This document shows positions 19,497 through 28,685 of a stretch of 33,001 bases of DNA, in pieces. Location: positions 1 through 33,001 of the IMG/VR virus record IMGVR_UViG_3300009640_000003, one strand, 5' to 3'. The stretch is from a virus. The stretch's first letter is position 1. Each line of letters starts with the position of its first letter. A program made the translations under genes and the position numbers. Under the pieces are notes generated by a model. That model made no database searches and was not told where the DNA came from. It saw only the letters and a list, made by a program, of their open reading frames with translations.

Positions 19497-19999
19497 AGTG
19501 AACCATCCCAGTAGAACTGAGCTGCCTGCCACTGATTCAGAATAAATGAAGCATTGTTGTCAATGTTCCCGCTTGACGCCTGTACCGTGCATGCCCCGCT
19601 CCCGACGTTTTTAACCCAGAGAGCGAAACCCGTCGAAAAGGTGACTGGCAGCGTGACGGTCACCGCCGACGATGAGTTCTCTTGAATGATGGCGCCGAGG
19701 TCCGTCGAGAGCGCGGCATAGCTCGCCGTTTGCGGGTTGATCGTCAAAAGCCCAGCGCCGGCAGGGACGGCAAAGGTGCCGTCCGCCTTGAGAAATTTCC
19801 CCGCCGCGGCCGACCCAGCCGGCGGCGCCGGGACGTTGCCCGCTTTGCCTCCGGAGCCCGAGTCGCCCACCATCACCGGGTCGGTGGCTGAGATGTTGAC
19901 AGTTGGCGAGCCGCTGTCGTCGGCAAAAACCACGTTCTGCAGGCCGGTGGCAGGGGCCGGCGTGGTGGCGTTGAGGTTGACTGTCGTCGCAAGGCTCAT
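19463..19999 (-). CDS. Tail fibre/tip-associated protein, 178 aa
   Basis: AAGGAG stands six bases before the ATG at 19999, overlapping the J-like stop region. The protein begins MSLATTVNLNATTPAPATGL and holds repeated short beta motifs (NVVFADDSGSPTVNISATDP, GKFLKADGTFAVPAGAGLLT) typical of fibre shaft/linker regions ('kFLradGtwa.P'). Then comes a beta domain ending FYWDGSLWRVLSES, as in many fibre base proteins. No signal peptide. It is likely a receptor-region structural protein attached to the tail tip. Confidence 0.7.
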   Translation of the reverse strand: MSLATTVNLNATTPAPATGLQNVVFADDSGSPTVNISATDPVMVGDSGSGGKAGNVPAPPAGSAAAGKFLKADGTFAVPAGAGLLTINPQTASYAALSTDLGAIIQENSSSAVTVTLPVTFSTGFALWVKNVGSGACTVQASSGNIDNNASFILNQWQAAQFYWDGSLWRVLSESLAV

Positions 20000-20009
20000 C
20001 GTTGGCTCC

Positions 20010-23000
20010 TTAAGCCGCGCCAGGCACGCCGGTGGGCACGTAAATGTATGGTGTCACATCGGCCAGAGACTGGAGCGCAGCGCCGAAGGTGTTGAACGTA
20101 CAGATTTTGAAATAGAGCACCTGGCCGATGTAGGCAGGCGGCATGGTCATCTTCAGGATTCCCGCCTGGCTCGGGCCCACCACGGCGAAGCGCATGCCGG
20201 CCGGATGGTCGATCCCCGGGCCGCCCGAATTCGGCGCCAGGAAGATCGAACGGCGCAGGGAGTTCCCAACGCCCGTCGCCTCGAGAGTGTAGGCATTGGG
20301 GCCTGTGAGCGTGGCCACCGCGTAGCTCATGAGTTCGTAGCCGAACCCGGCGCCGCTCGGCGAAGCCACTGCCGAGCCGGCGACCTCGATGGTGCCCGCA
20401 AGACCCACAGGAGAGCCGGCGACGTTCACCTGGAGCGGATCGCCTGCAGCCACGATCGTGCCGTTCACGTCGACAATGAGCGCGCCGCCCTCGACGTAGC
20501 ACGGTACTTCGAAGTTGTTTTCAACCGTTGTGGAATAGGACTCAAGCGCCCCGTCCGATTCGGCCAGGTTGACCTCGAGGTTGTTCGTCGAGTCTGGATC
20601 GGCAGCGGCTGGCCAGTCGGCAGTGACCTCGCCTGTGACGGCCGAGCCGATCACGATGTTCGAGTTCGCGTCTGCGCCTCCAGGAGCCGGGTTGTAGCTC
20701 ACGCCGCCATCGGTCGAAACGAAGATCTGCGCGCCGCCATAGTTCGCGTCGTTGCTCGAAACCACCACCCAGATCTCATCGCCGGCCGAGCCGGGATAGA
20801 GGCCCGGCGTCGGCTCGAAAATGATCGGCGCGTTGGCATTGCCGGCGCTTTGCTGGGGATTGACCGGGGTCGGCGCGGGCGTGGTCGCGGGGAGCAGCGC
20901 GGGTGCGCACATCCCGTAAACGAAGGGCTCGGCCGTCACGGCGAAGCTGCCGTCGTCCTGTTCGTTGTAGCTGGTGATTCGGACCGGGACCCCGATGATG
21001 CCCTGGAGCTCATCGGTGAGCGTCACGAGATCCATGGGCGAGAGCAGCGACCAGCGCGCGGTCGTTCTGAAGCTCCACACATCGCCGCCGTACTGATTGC
21101 GCCGCACTTGGATCCCGAGAATGGTGCGCGCGATCGAGGGATCCTGGACCGCATTGTTGGTGACCGGATCATCCTTGCGGACCCCATAAAGCCCGAGCGT
21201 GGCCGGATCCGGCGTCTGCACGGTGACCTGGGCATAGTTCGCGTTGCGGTCGACGCACTGCATCTGAAGCACGTTCGGCAGATCGATGCGCACTGCGGTA
21301 TCGAGCGAAGGGCAGTCCGAGAGTACGAAGTCGCCAGCATCGGCGTCGAGCTCGGCGACGGGCCCGGCGGCCGAGGGCGCCTGGTAAAACGCTCCGTTGC
21401 CCGCGGCCGAGACCTCGGAGTAGGGATAGAGGTAGAACTTGGCGCCTAGAAACACCGGGGCGGCATTGGCAGCGCTGCAGAGCGTCTTGATCCAGTCCGA
21501 CGCCGCCGACTGCGAATTCATCGTGAGCGAGCCCCAGAGGCCGTTGGCGCGGCATTGCGCGCGCACCAGGTCAAAGGACGGGATGTCGACGAAGTCCCCG
21601 AGCGGTCGTGGATAGGGCACCGGCTCGGTGGCCTTGATGGCGAGCAGACAGATCGAAGCCGGCGAGCCAGCTGCTCCCGCAGCCGCGAACGCACCAGGTG
21701 AGTGAATGATGCGCTCCTGCATTTGGAATGTGCTCGGGGACCGCCCGGGGAAGTTCGCCGGGGTCACCGCGCGCCACAGGGGCTCGTCCGCGACCGGTGA
21801 GGCCCCGCCACCGGGATAAAGCGAGATGGCCAGCAGGTAACCAGGCAGGCCCTCGGCGACGCTGCTAGAGGCCTGCGCGGGGCCGCTTGAGGAGGTCGCC
21901 ACGGCGTCGACCGTCTCGCCGCCTAGATAGCCCGGGGGAATGCTGTACGAGACAAGCAACCCCACCTGGGTGACCACCATATTCCCGGAGTAGTTCGAAA
22001 GCTGAACGGTGGCGTTGAACTGAAAATTAAAGCTGGCGGCCTCGAGCGCAGGCGCCGTCGTGCCGAAGCTGGGGCCGGTCCACACCCCAGAAAATGGCGG
22101 CGGCGGGAAAGAGCCCGATGGGACGCTGGCAGAGAACTCCAGTGAGCTGTTGTCAGTCGTGAGCGTCGAAACAAAGGTCACGACCGGCTGGATGGCGGTG
22201 ACCACGACACCGGCTGGCAAAGCAGGCCACTCAAATCCACCCCATTCAAGGACCGTGTGCACATTCTCGTAGAGGTTGAACGGCGGGTAAACGCCGCTAA
22301 CTGCCATCATCCCGCCGTCCACCGTTGCGCTGGCGGTGGCAGTGTTTGTGGGACCGGCCGAGGCGCTGGCGCCGCTCGTGGTTGGCGGAACGAAGATAGT
22401 GCTTCCGGTGGAAGCGCCTACCCCGCCGATCTCAAGGATTCCCATGCCCCAGGGAGCCGACGCGCCGGAGACGGTGACCGTGTTCGGACCCCCGACCGCA
22501 TAGGCGTACCAGACCTGGTAGCCGAGCCCGTCGCCATAGACCTTGGTCCAGGTTTCGCCGTTCGTCGAGCTGATCCCGAGCGTGCCAGAGCCGGTGGCCG
22601 TCGCGATGAGAATATTGCCGGCGGCGTTCGGCATGTCGTACATCATCGGGGGCAGACCCACGGTGGCGCTGGCGTCGACCTTCTTCTGGATCGTGCCAGG
22701 CAGGTCGTAGCTCGAGAGCCCGCGCTCCATCTGGGTCGCCGCCGGCTGGGGCTGCACGGAGGTCTCGGCCGCGATCGCCGCCTGCGCCATGCCCGACTTA
22801 TAGATGTCCTCGATCATGTCCACAAAATCGGCATCCCCGCTCGAGTACACCCCCCACTTAAATGCAACCTCCGGATTCAGCTGCGGGATCGCGCCCGAGG
22901 CCCCGAGGTCGAGTTCCGAGCTCTGCAGGCCCGCGAAATGTGGATAAACGATCTGCTGAGAGCTAAGGCCGGCGTTCGCGTACTCGTCGCCCGAGCCGAG

Positions 23001-23678
23001 CTGGGGCTCGAAGGCCATGGCGAGCCTTGCGATCGGGGGCTGGTTCGAGGTCGCTGCGGTGAGCTGGGCGTAATACACGTTGACCGTGCCGGCCGGGAAC
23101 GACTCGGCGTCCAAATAGACGGTGGCGCCCATGCCCTGCTGCCAGCGATAGCAGAACGGCCAGGTCCGGTAGCTCATCGGATTGGTCGGATCCGGCCCGA
23201 CCTCAAGCTCGTTCCAGAGCGGGATTTCCCAAGAGCCCGAGAGCGTCTGCGGCCCCTGGCCACCGTAATCGTCGACCGAAAAACTGTAGCTCGCGGTGAG
23301 CGTGACGGCGATCACGAAGTAAAAGTTCGGGTCCGTGACCGTCAAAGACTGCCGGCCGCCGGCGCCGGCAAACGACTGCTCCTGAAAGGCCAGGGGCGCG
23401 TTCGACCCATTGTTCATCACCTGGAGCACGCCGCGGATCGGATTGTGTCCAAGGAGAAAGTCTATGTTTTCACAGTAGTTAGTGATGCCCTTCTTCAGTT
23501 GCTTGAACTTTTTGGTACCGGCGCCGCCTTGCCGAAGGTTCGCCGCCCAGATGGCGAGCAAGTTGGACTGCGTTTGACCGTACCCAACCGGGATCGTCGC
23601 GCCATACGCCGAGGCCTGCAGAAGCGAACCCATAGCGGTGGGGCGCTGCGCTGCCTGATCTTTGAAAGTGACCGTCAT
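20010..23678 (-). CDS. Large tail-tip/host-specificity protein (J-like), 1222 aa
   Basis: The start ATG overlaps the NlpC/P60 stop (ATGA). The N-terminus SLLQASAYGATIPVGYGQTQ and the central LRAQ-type domain (FDLVRAQCRANGLWGSLTMN, DWIKTLCSAANAAPVFLGAK, LSPMDLVTLTDELQGIIGVP) are typical of tail-tip hub/attachment proteins (J, gp13-like). Around residues 360-425 a beta-sandwich insert appears (ISSTNGETWTKVYGDGLGYQ, ILEIGGV), related in style to one in the fibre-like protein at 17808-19496. The C-terminus has Ig-like segments (PTPGLYPGSAGDEIWVVVSS). It forms the distal tail and probably contacts the receptor. Confidence 0.85.
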   Translation of the reverse strand: MTVTFKDQAAQRPTAMGSLLQASAYGATIPVGYGQTQSNLLAIWAANLRQGGAGTKKFKQLKKGITNYCENIDFLLGHNPIRGVLQVMNNGSNAPLAFQEQSFAGAGGRQSLTVTDPNFYFVIAVTLTASYSFSVDDYGGQGPQTLSGSWEIPLWNELEVGPDPTNPMSYRTWPFCYRWQQGMGATVYLDAESFPAGTVNVYYAQLTAATSNQPPIARLAMAFEPQLGSGDEYANAGLSSQQIVYPHFAGLQSSELDLGASGAIPQLNPEVAFKWGVYSSGDADFVDMIEDIYKSGMAQAAIAAETSVQPQPAATQMERGLSSYDLPGTIQKKVDASATVGLPPMMYDMPNAAGNILIATATGSGTLGISSTNGETWTKVYGDGLGYQVWYAYAVGGPNTVTVSGASAPWGMGILEIGGVGASTGSTIFVPPTTSGASASAGPTNTATASATVDGGMMAVSGVYPPFNLYENVHTVLEWGGFEWPALPAGVVVTAIQPVVTFVSTLTTDNSSLEFSASVPSGSFPPPPFSGVWTGPSFGTTAPALEAASFNFQFNATVQLSNYSGNMVVTQVGLLVSYSIPPGYLGGETVDAVATSSSGPAQASSSVAEGLPGYLLAISLYPGGGASPVADEPLWRAVTPANFPGRSPSTFQMQERIIHSPGAFAAAGAAGSPASICLLAIKATEPVPYPRPLGDFVDIPSFDLVRAQCRANGLWGSLTMNSQSAASDWIKTLCSAANAAPVFLGAKFYLYPYSEVSAAGNGAFYQAPSAAGPVAELDADAGDFVLSDCPSLDTAVRIDLPNVLQMQCVDRNANYAQVTVQTPDPATLGLYGVRKDDPVTNNAVQDPSIARTILGIQVRRNQYGGDVWSFRTTARWSLLSPMDLVTLTDELQGIIGVPVRITSYNEQDDGSFAVTAEPFVYGMCAPALLPATTPAPTPVNPQQSAGNANAPIIFEPTPGLYPGSAGDEIWVVVSSNDANYGGAQIFVSTDGGVSYNPAPGGADANSNIVIGSAVTGEVTADWPAAADPDSTNNLEVNLAESDGALESYSTTVENNFEVPCYVEGGALIVDVNGTIVAAGDPLQVNVAGSPVGLAGTIEVAGSAVASPSGAGFGYELMSYAVATLTGPNAYTLEATGVGNSLRRSIFLAPNSGGPGIDHPAGMRFAVVGPSQAGILKMTMPPAYIGQVLYFKICTFNTFGAALQSLADVTPYIYVPTGVPGAA

Positions 23679-24154
23679 GCGGGCTCCATCTTAGCGAAGG
23701 GGTCAAAGATCTCCATGGGCCGAAACGCCGTGAGCCTATGCGTCGTGAGGGTGATTTCATGCACGCCGTCGACGCCGGCATGCACGCCGCGGGGCCAGGA
23801 GGTCACAATCGCGCCATGGTTGAAGACTTTGCTCTGTATCACCCGGAAGAGCACCAGGTCGCCCGGCTCAGCTTTCGAGTCCGCCCGGCAAAGGCAAAGG
23901 GAGCGAGCGCCGTCGACGCCAAAGCGCACCAGGCCGCGGAGGTAGCGCTCGTGCGAGCCGTGCAAAAACCAGTCGTGCCGATAGGGATCCTCGAGTCCAT
24001 CCCAAAGATCCGGCTGTGCGGTGCCGATCTCAATCAGGTAGCAGCCGAGCAAAGTGGCGCAATCGACGCCGGCGCCCTTCATCCGGCCCCCAAGGACATA
24101 AGGCGTCCCGATGAACGAACGCGCGATTTCGACTGCCTCGGCCCGCGTTTTCAT
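23675..24154 (-). CDS. NlpC/P60 tail-tip peptidoglycan hydrolase, 159 aa
   Basis: The 159-aa protein shows the NlpC/P60 signature. An N-terminal ARSFIGTPYVLGGRMKGAGV leads to the nucleophile in VDCATLLG (Cys32), then GDLVLFRV and the catalytic His113 in FNHGAIV. It would cut murein stem peptides during DNA entry as part of the tail tip. The usual order DUF2460, DUF2163, NlpC/P60, J is kept here, and ATGA coupling to J supports assembly in one complex. Confidence 0.88.
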   Translation of the reverse strand: MKTRAEAVEIARSFIGTPYVLGGRMKGAGVDCATLLGCYLIEIGTAQPDLWDGLEDPYRHDWFLHGSHERYLRGLVRFGVDGARSLCLCRADSKAEPGDLVLFRVIQSKVFNHGAIVTSWPRGVHAGVDGVHEITLTTHRLTAFRPMEIFDPFAKMEPA

Positions 24155-24157
24155 GGC

Positions 24158-25093
24158 TCAGACCGCCTGCGTTGGATTTGGAACGAACGGGAACCCGGAG
24201 TATCCCTCGTCGCCCAGGTTGATCGGCGCCGTCGTCGAAACATAGAACGTATCGACACCGGGCGTGGGCGGCCAGGGCAAAGGCGAGTAGATCACGAACT
24301 CGGAATGGTGGTTGCCGTCGCCGTCGGTCCACTCGCCGTTCTGGCCGATAGCGGACCAGGCGCCGGCAAGCGTTGCTCCCGGACCGGAAAGGAAAACCAT
24401 GTAGCCGCCAGAGAAAAGGTCGCCCGAGTAGATCCTTCCAGCCGATGGCGACGTACAGTCCGCCACGATGTAGGTCTCGGTCGACGGCCGGATGCAGCTG
24501 AAAACCGGAATAGACGGGTCGCCCGGTGGCAAGGTCACCGCAGCCGTCGACGCGAGCGTGTTGGTCACCTCTACCACGGTCGAGGGCACCTTTTGCTTGA
24601 GCACGTCCAAATAGCTCTTGGTATTGAAGATCAACTTGTTGCGCGCGATTTTGCAATTCTGGACCCGGCCGCCGTACCACTCTGCGCAGCCCAGAGTGTC
24701 GGCGTCGCCGGGCGTGGGCATGAAGCACCGAAGGATCAGCGCCGGCCAGTTGTCATAAAAATGCTGGGCGGCCAGCTGGTAGGGAGATGCCGTCGCGGTG
24801 CTCGCCGTTTTGGAAGCCTGCGCGCTGGCCCCAGGCGACCAGGTGATGGCCAGGGCCTGGGCGTCAAGCCCCACCTTCGCCTCAACGCCGGCGCGCGATA
24901 CCACAGCCGGATTGAAGAGCCCATAGGGCTTGTAGAGCACCGGAGCCTCGTGGTTGGTGAGATAGAGCGCGTTGGGGCTCTCGGGCGGCCCGATGAGGAT
25001 AAGATCGCGGATGATCGGATCGTCGGTCGAATTCAGGTAGGCCTGGGTGGCGACCGTCGTGTCCGAACCATCGCCGCCGATCGTCCGCCTCAT
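24158..25093 (-). CDS. DUF2163/BR0599-family tail assembly protein, 311 aa
   Basis: The start was chosen at ATG 25093 (MRRTIGGDGSDTTVATQAYL), overlapping the previous stop (ATGA). The C-terminal half has the BR0599 pattern of tail proteins: DADTLGCAEWYGGRVQNCKI, NTKSYLDVLKQKVPSTVVEV, then beta segments (SGDLFSGGYMVFLSGPGATL). The N-terminal half corresponds to DUF2163. Such proteins form part of the distal tail/baseplate hub between DUF2460 and the NlpC/P60 hydrolase. Cys residues (GCAEW, QNCKI, FSCIRP, ADCTS) are numerous, as in relatives. Confidence 0.8.
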   Translation of the reverse strand: MRRTIGGDGSDTTVATQAYLNSTDDPIIRDLILIGPPESPNALYLTNHEAPVLYKPYGLFNPAVVSRAGVEAKVGLDAQALAITWSPGASAQASKTASTATASPYQLAAQHFYDNWPALILRCFMPTPGDADTLGCAEWYGGRVQNCKIARNKLIFNTKSYLDVLKQKVPSTVVEVTNTLASTAAVTLPPGDPSIPVFSCIRPSTETYIVADCTSPSAGRIYSGDLFSGGYMVFLSGPGATLAGAWSAIGQNGEWTDGDGNHHSEFVIYSPLPWPPTPGVDTFYVSTTAPINLGDEGYSGFPFVPNPTQAV

Positions 25094-26244
25094 GAGGGCA
25101 CCGGCCTTGCAGTCCGGAGCACCAGCGTCCCGGATCCGTTCTGCGATTCTGAGCCGCCGACGGTCCAATAGCCGCCGCCCTGCCCGGCTGGTGGCTGGCC
25201 GGCCGAGGAGCCGATGCCAGCAAACTTCTCGAAGTCCTGTGAGTCGGCGTCGAAGCGCACCCGAAAATAGAAGTGAAACTGCGCGGTAACCGGCGCCGCG
25301 GGGCCGGCGTAGTAGCCCTGGTCTTCCCAGATCAGCGTTCCCGCGCCGTCGGGCGTGGCGCCGCCGGCGTCATTGAATGCAGGGGCTGAGGCCCCCGAGG
25401 TTCCGGCGCTGCCCCCAGCGCTGCCCTGGTCAGTCCAGACCGCCATTGTGCCGCCCGTGCCGTCGTTCGTGGTCCCCCCGGAATCGTTGAAGGTGGGAAT
25501 GGTAGCGCCCAGCGTGCCAGCGGTCGTGATCTTCTGGATATGCCCGGCCGGATCGACGATCTCGTAGCCGAGGGCAACCACGGCAAGGGCAGACCAGGCC
25601 CGCGCCGTTGCCTTCTGGATGTGACCGGCGGGGTCGAGGATCTCAGTATTCAGCGCATAGACATGCATGGCTGCCCAGGCGGGGGCACCAGGCCCCCACT
25701 TGAGCACCATGCCCAGCCAGGAGTAACCAGGGATGGCAAGGCCAGGACCATCGAGGGTGTACTCATTGGCGCCGCTGCCGGCAGTGGCCAGCGTCCCATC
25801 AAGATACACCGATATGGCGCCGTTGAGGTCCGTGATGTCCTCATAGCTCGCGCCGTCGAGCGTGCGCTGCACCGGCGAGTAGTAGGCGCCAGCCCCATCC
25901 GAAACCAGGGCAAGCTCTGCGAGAGGCGCGTTCGGCGAGCCAGAGACCAAAGCCGGCCCGACATAATTGTCGTCCGGATCCGTGTAAAGGAACGGCGCGG
26001 CCGAGCCGTACTGATCGTTGAAAAAGCCCATGAGCGTCCGGAGCTCGCTCACCGTCGTGAAGCTGCCCCAAAAGAAGTCGTGCAGGAAATCGAAAATGAG
26101 CGTCCAGGTCCAGATTGGATTCACATACTGCGGCAGGCGGACTTCGTAGCCGTTCGACCCCTCTTCGTTGAGCGTTTTGAAGCCCGGCGCCTTCAATGAG
26201 GTATACGTGAGGCCAGGCAGGCTCGGAAATACAGGCAGGCTCAT
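25090..26244 (-). CDS. DUF2460-type distal tail protein with Ig-like repeat insert, 384 aa
   Basis: The N-terminal 115 residues match the DUF2460 distal-tail layout: MSLPVFPSLPGLTYTSLKAP, PQYVNPIWTWTLIFDFLHDF, LRTLMGFFNDQYGSAAPFLY. The closing part of the domain (QFHFYFRVRFDADSQDFEKF) appears only after about 200 more residues. In between are repeated modules: NTEILDPAGHIQKATA and GYEIVDPAGHIQKITT, then PTFNDSGGTTNDGTGG and PAFNDAGGATPDGAG. They look like inserted Ig-like surface domains. The stop overlaps the DUF2163 start; the start overlaps the tape measure end (ATGA). Confidence 0.78.
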   Translation of the reverse strand: MSLPVFPSLPGLTYTSLKAPGFKTLNEEGSNGYEVRLPQYVNPIWTWTLIFDFLHDFFWGSFTTVSELRTLMGFFNDQYGSAAPFLYTDPDDNYVGPALVSGSPNAPLAELALVSDGAGAYYSPVQRTLDGASYEDITDLNGAISVYLDGTLATAGSGANEYTLDGPGLAIPGYSWLGMVLKWGPGAPAWAAMHVYALNTEILDPAGHIQKATARAWSALAVVALGYEIVDPAGHIQKITTAGTLGATIPTFNDSGGTTNDGTGGTMAVWTDQGSAGGSAGTSGASAPAFNDAGGATPDGAGTLIWEDQGYYAGPAAPVTAQFHFYFRVRFDADSQDFEKFAGIGSSAGQPPAGQGGGYWTVGGSESQNGSGTLVLRTARPVPS

Positions 26245-28685
26245 GCGAAGGCCTCCGGGCGAAGCATGGACTTGAGCCGGTTGATGGTATGCGCGGTCTG
26301 TGCCTCGTGCATCTCCTTGGTGGGCGCACCCCCGTAGTTGTTGGTCTGGTGGAGATGCGCGACTCGGCTGCCCCCGTTGTTGACCAGACTTTCGAAGTTC
26401 GAGGTTTGCGATGGCGAGAGCACCCGCTCGGCGCTCCCCGAGGTGTTAAAAGCGAAGCCCATGTGCGGCATCATGCCGCCGGTGTCCATGACGGCGTAAG
26501 CCATGGTCTCGGCGAACTGCAGCGCAGCCATCGCCGGGGCCTCGGGCGGATTGATCGCGGAGTAGTACGCCATCGCTCCCGCCGCGGCAACACCGGCGTC
26601 GCTCGAGACCATTGCGACGTTTGCGGTCTTCTGGACTGCAACCTGGGTGGCCATCCCCGAGACCTGCAGGAGCTTATCCATCGCCCACATTTCTGCCTTC
26701 TGGAGAATCCACCTCGCCACGAAATCCACAACCTGCAGTTCCATGTCGCCGAGCATATGACCGAACGCCTGGCCTGCCGTCTGCGACTTGGTCGCCCACT
26801 CATTGAAGGCCCGGGTGAAGTCGGCATTGAACTCGTTCGCGGCCTTTTTGTAGGCCTGCTCCATTTTGGTCGCTTCCTGCTGAACGATACGTTCCCGTTC
26901 GAGCGCGGCGCGCTGCGCCTCCTTCGTCATCTGATCTTCGAGTTTTTTGTACTCGATGGCTTCCTTTTCACCAGCGATCGGGTTAAAAAGCCCCTGCTCG
27001 GTCTTGAGCGCGCCCTGGGTCGTGGCCTCGCGGAGCTTCAGCGCGTCGAGCAACCGCTGCTCGGCCACCCGGTGCGAAATAATGCCGAGCTCTTCCTGGC
27101 CGCGGATCTCGACCTGGGTGCGTTCGAATTCCTGGTCGGCCGCCTCAATCAAAGCCGCCGCGGTCTCACGGGCTGCGTTGATCTGCTCTTCCCGGGTGCG
27201 GTTGGCGTTTTCGACTTCGACCCGGGTCTGCTCTTCGGCGCGCCGGCGGGCGGCCTCGTCCTCCTTCTGCTGGGCTTCAAAAGTGGCATTCATCTGCTCC
27301 TTGCCGAGCGCGGCGATCTTTTCCTTGGCCTGCGAAAGGGCCACCTGGTTCTCCAGCACACGAAGGGTCTCCCGTTCGGCCGCCGTGCCTTCCTTTGAGG
27401 TCGTGGCCTTGAGGTTATTGAGCTCGATTTGTTTGTCCATCGCCGCGATGATCTGCTGCTCGACGCCAAGCTGGGCATCGTCGGCATGCGCGGCCTCGAT
27501 CTGAGCGCGGGCGATCTGCTCGGGAAGATTGTCGGAGGCAGCCCTGCCACCACCAGTCTTTCCGGCGCCGGTCAGTTTTTCGTGCTCCTGCTGGGCATCG
27601 CGCAGGCGCATCTGCTCCTCGATGGCCGCGGTTTCCTTCTTCGTGTCCGCGATCAGGAGTTCGGTCGCGGTGACTTCGTTGTTAAGGGGGGTCGGATCGA
27701 CGCTCATGGTCTGCTGGGCGTGCAGATCCAGGAGCTTCTTCTCTTCCACGGCCGTGAAACTTTTCGCCTCGGCGAGCTGACCCTCGAGCGCGACCGCCTT
27801 CTCCATCCAAAGCGCGTGCTGCTCGAGGTCGACTTGTTCCTGGCGCGTCCCGGTGGTACTCGTCATACGCTGCAGCGTTGAGCCGGCCAGCGACTGCATC
27901 TTCAGAAGCGACTCCTCCTTGTCGATCAGCCCCTGTAGCTTGGCGTTCATTTTGTCGGCTTCGACCAGAGCGTCGTCGATCGCCTCTTTGATGGCGTTGG
28001 GGTTGGGCTTGTGCTCGAGCTTCGCGTTGGCCGCCTCGATCTTGTCGGCCTCGAGCGAGGTTTCGTCAATCAGGGTGCGATAGGATCCGTCGAGCGAGGA
28101 GAGCTTCTGCTCGAACTCGCGCGCGCCCTCGCCGCCCATGTCGAAGGCCTTGTAAAGCGCCTCGCCAAGGTCGTAAAGCAGGAACACGCCCGCGGCGAAG
28201 ATTGCCACCGGGACCATGGCGGCCAGCATCGGGCCAACCACGGAGGATCCCGCGGCAACTTTTGCCAGGCCCGTCTCCATCATGTAAGCCGAGCCGGTCA
28301 TAGCCCCCATGCTCACCTTCGCCGCCTCCATCGCCTCGGAGTGGCTGTAGGTTGCCACGGTGTCGACGCGCTGGGCGGCAGCGTTCGAAAGAGTTGCGGC
28401 GGTGTTTGCTTCCTCGCTGGCGGTGAGCTGCTGGACCGCGGCGGTGGCCATCGTACTCGCTTGCGCGTATTGCTGGATGATCGCCGCGGCCTGGGCGTTG
28501 CCACCCTCAGCGGCGGCTCCCAACTGAACCTGCGCTTCCGTAAGCGCCTTCGTGGCGGCGGTGGCCTTGGCCTGCGCTGCGGCGATCTGGTCGGCAGACG
28601 ATTCGACGGCTGCCGTAGCCTGGGCGACCGCGGGCCCGACCCCGCTCGCGTCGGCTGTGATAATTACTCGGAGTTCGTCCGCCAT
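26241..28685 (-). CDS. Tail tape measure protein, 814 aa
   Basis: Largest helical protein of the window, placed right after the tail-assembly chaperones. The N-terminus is Ala/Gln-rich and coiled (AVESSADQIAAAQAKATAAT). A hydrophobic span lies around residues 150-171 (MLAAMVPVAIFAAGVFLLYD). A long Glu/Lys/Gln/Arg coiled coil follows, then a membrane-active-looking end (VAQKTANV type, AAGAMAYYSAINPPEAPAM) and a Gly/Met-rich tail. By the rule of about 0.15 nm per residue the tail would be roughly 120 nm. The ATG follows GGAGCGGGA and lies inside the chaperone T frame. Confidence 0.9.
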   Translation of the reverse strand: MADELRVIITADASGVGPAVAQATAAVESSADQIAAAQAKATAATKALTEAQVQLGAAAEGGNAQAAAIIQQYAQASTMATAAVQQLTASEEANTAATLSNAAAQRVDTVATYSHSEAMEAAKVSMGAMTGSAYMMETGLAKVAAGSSVVGPMLAAMVPVAIFAAGVFLLYDLGEALYKAFDMGGEGAREFEQKLSSLDGSYRTLIDETSLEADKIEAANAKLEHKPNPNAIKEAIDDALVEADKMNAKLQGLIDKEESLLKMQSLAGSTLQRMTSTTGTRQEQVDLEQHALWMEKAVALEGQLAEAKSFTAVEEKKLLDLHAQQTMSVDPTPLNNEVTATELLIADTKKETAAIEEQMRLRDAQQEHEKLTGAGKTGGGRAASDNLPEQIARAQIEAAHADDAQLGVEQQIIAAMDKQIELNNLKATTSKEGTAAERETLRVLENQVALSQAKEKIAALGKEQMNATFEAQQKEDEAARRRAEEQTRVEVENANRTREEQINAARETAAALIEAADQEFERTQVEIRGQEELGIISHRVAEQRLLDALKLREATTQGALKTEQGLFNPIAGEKEAIEYKKLEDQMTKEAQRAALERERIVQQEATKMEQAYKKAANEFNADFTRAFNEWATKSQTAGQAFGHMLGDMELQVVDFVARWILQKAEMWAMDKLLQVSGMATQVAVQKTANVAMVSSDAGVAAAGAMAYYSAINPPEAPAMAALQFAETMAYAVMDTGGMMPHMGFAFNTSGSAERVLSPSQTSNFESLVNNGGSRVAHLHQTNNYGGAPTKEMHEAQTAHTINRLKSMLRPEAFA

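Noticed and set aside
22939-22947. Perfect DnaA-box-like TGTGGATAA
   Set aside because: Single site within the tail-tip coding sequence with no AT-rich element or cluster; likely chance.
19737-23945. Long open frames on the plus strand opposite the tail-tip gene
   Set aside because: They are antisense shadows in GC-rich DNA; low-complexity Arg/Gly/Asp-rich translations, no RBS, and fully covered by the J-like gene with clear domains.
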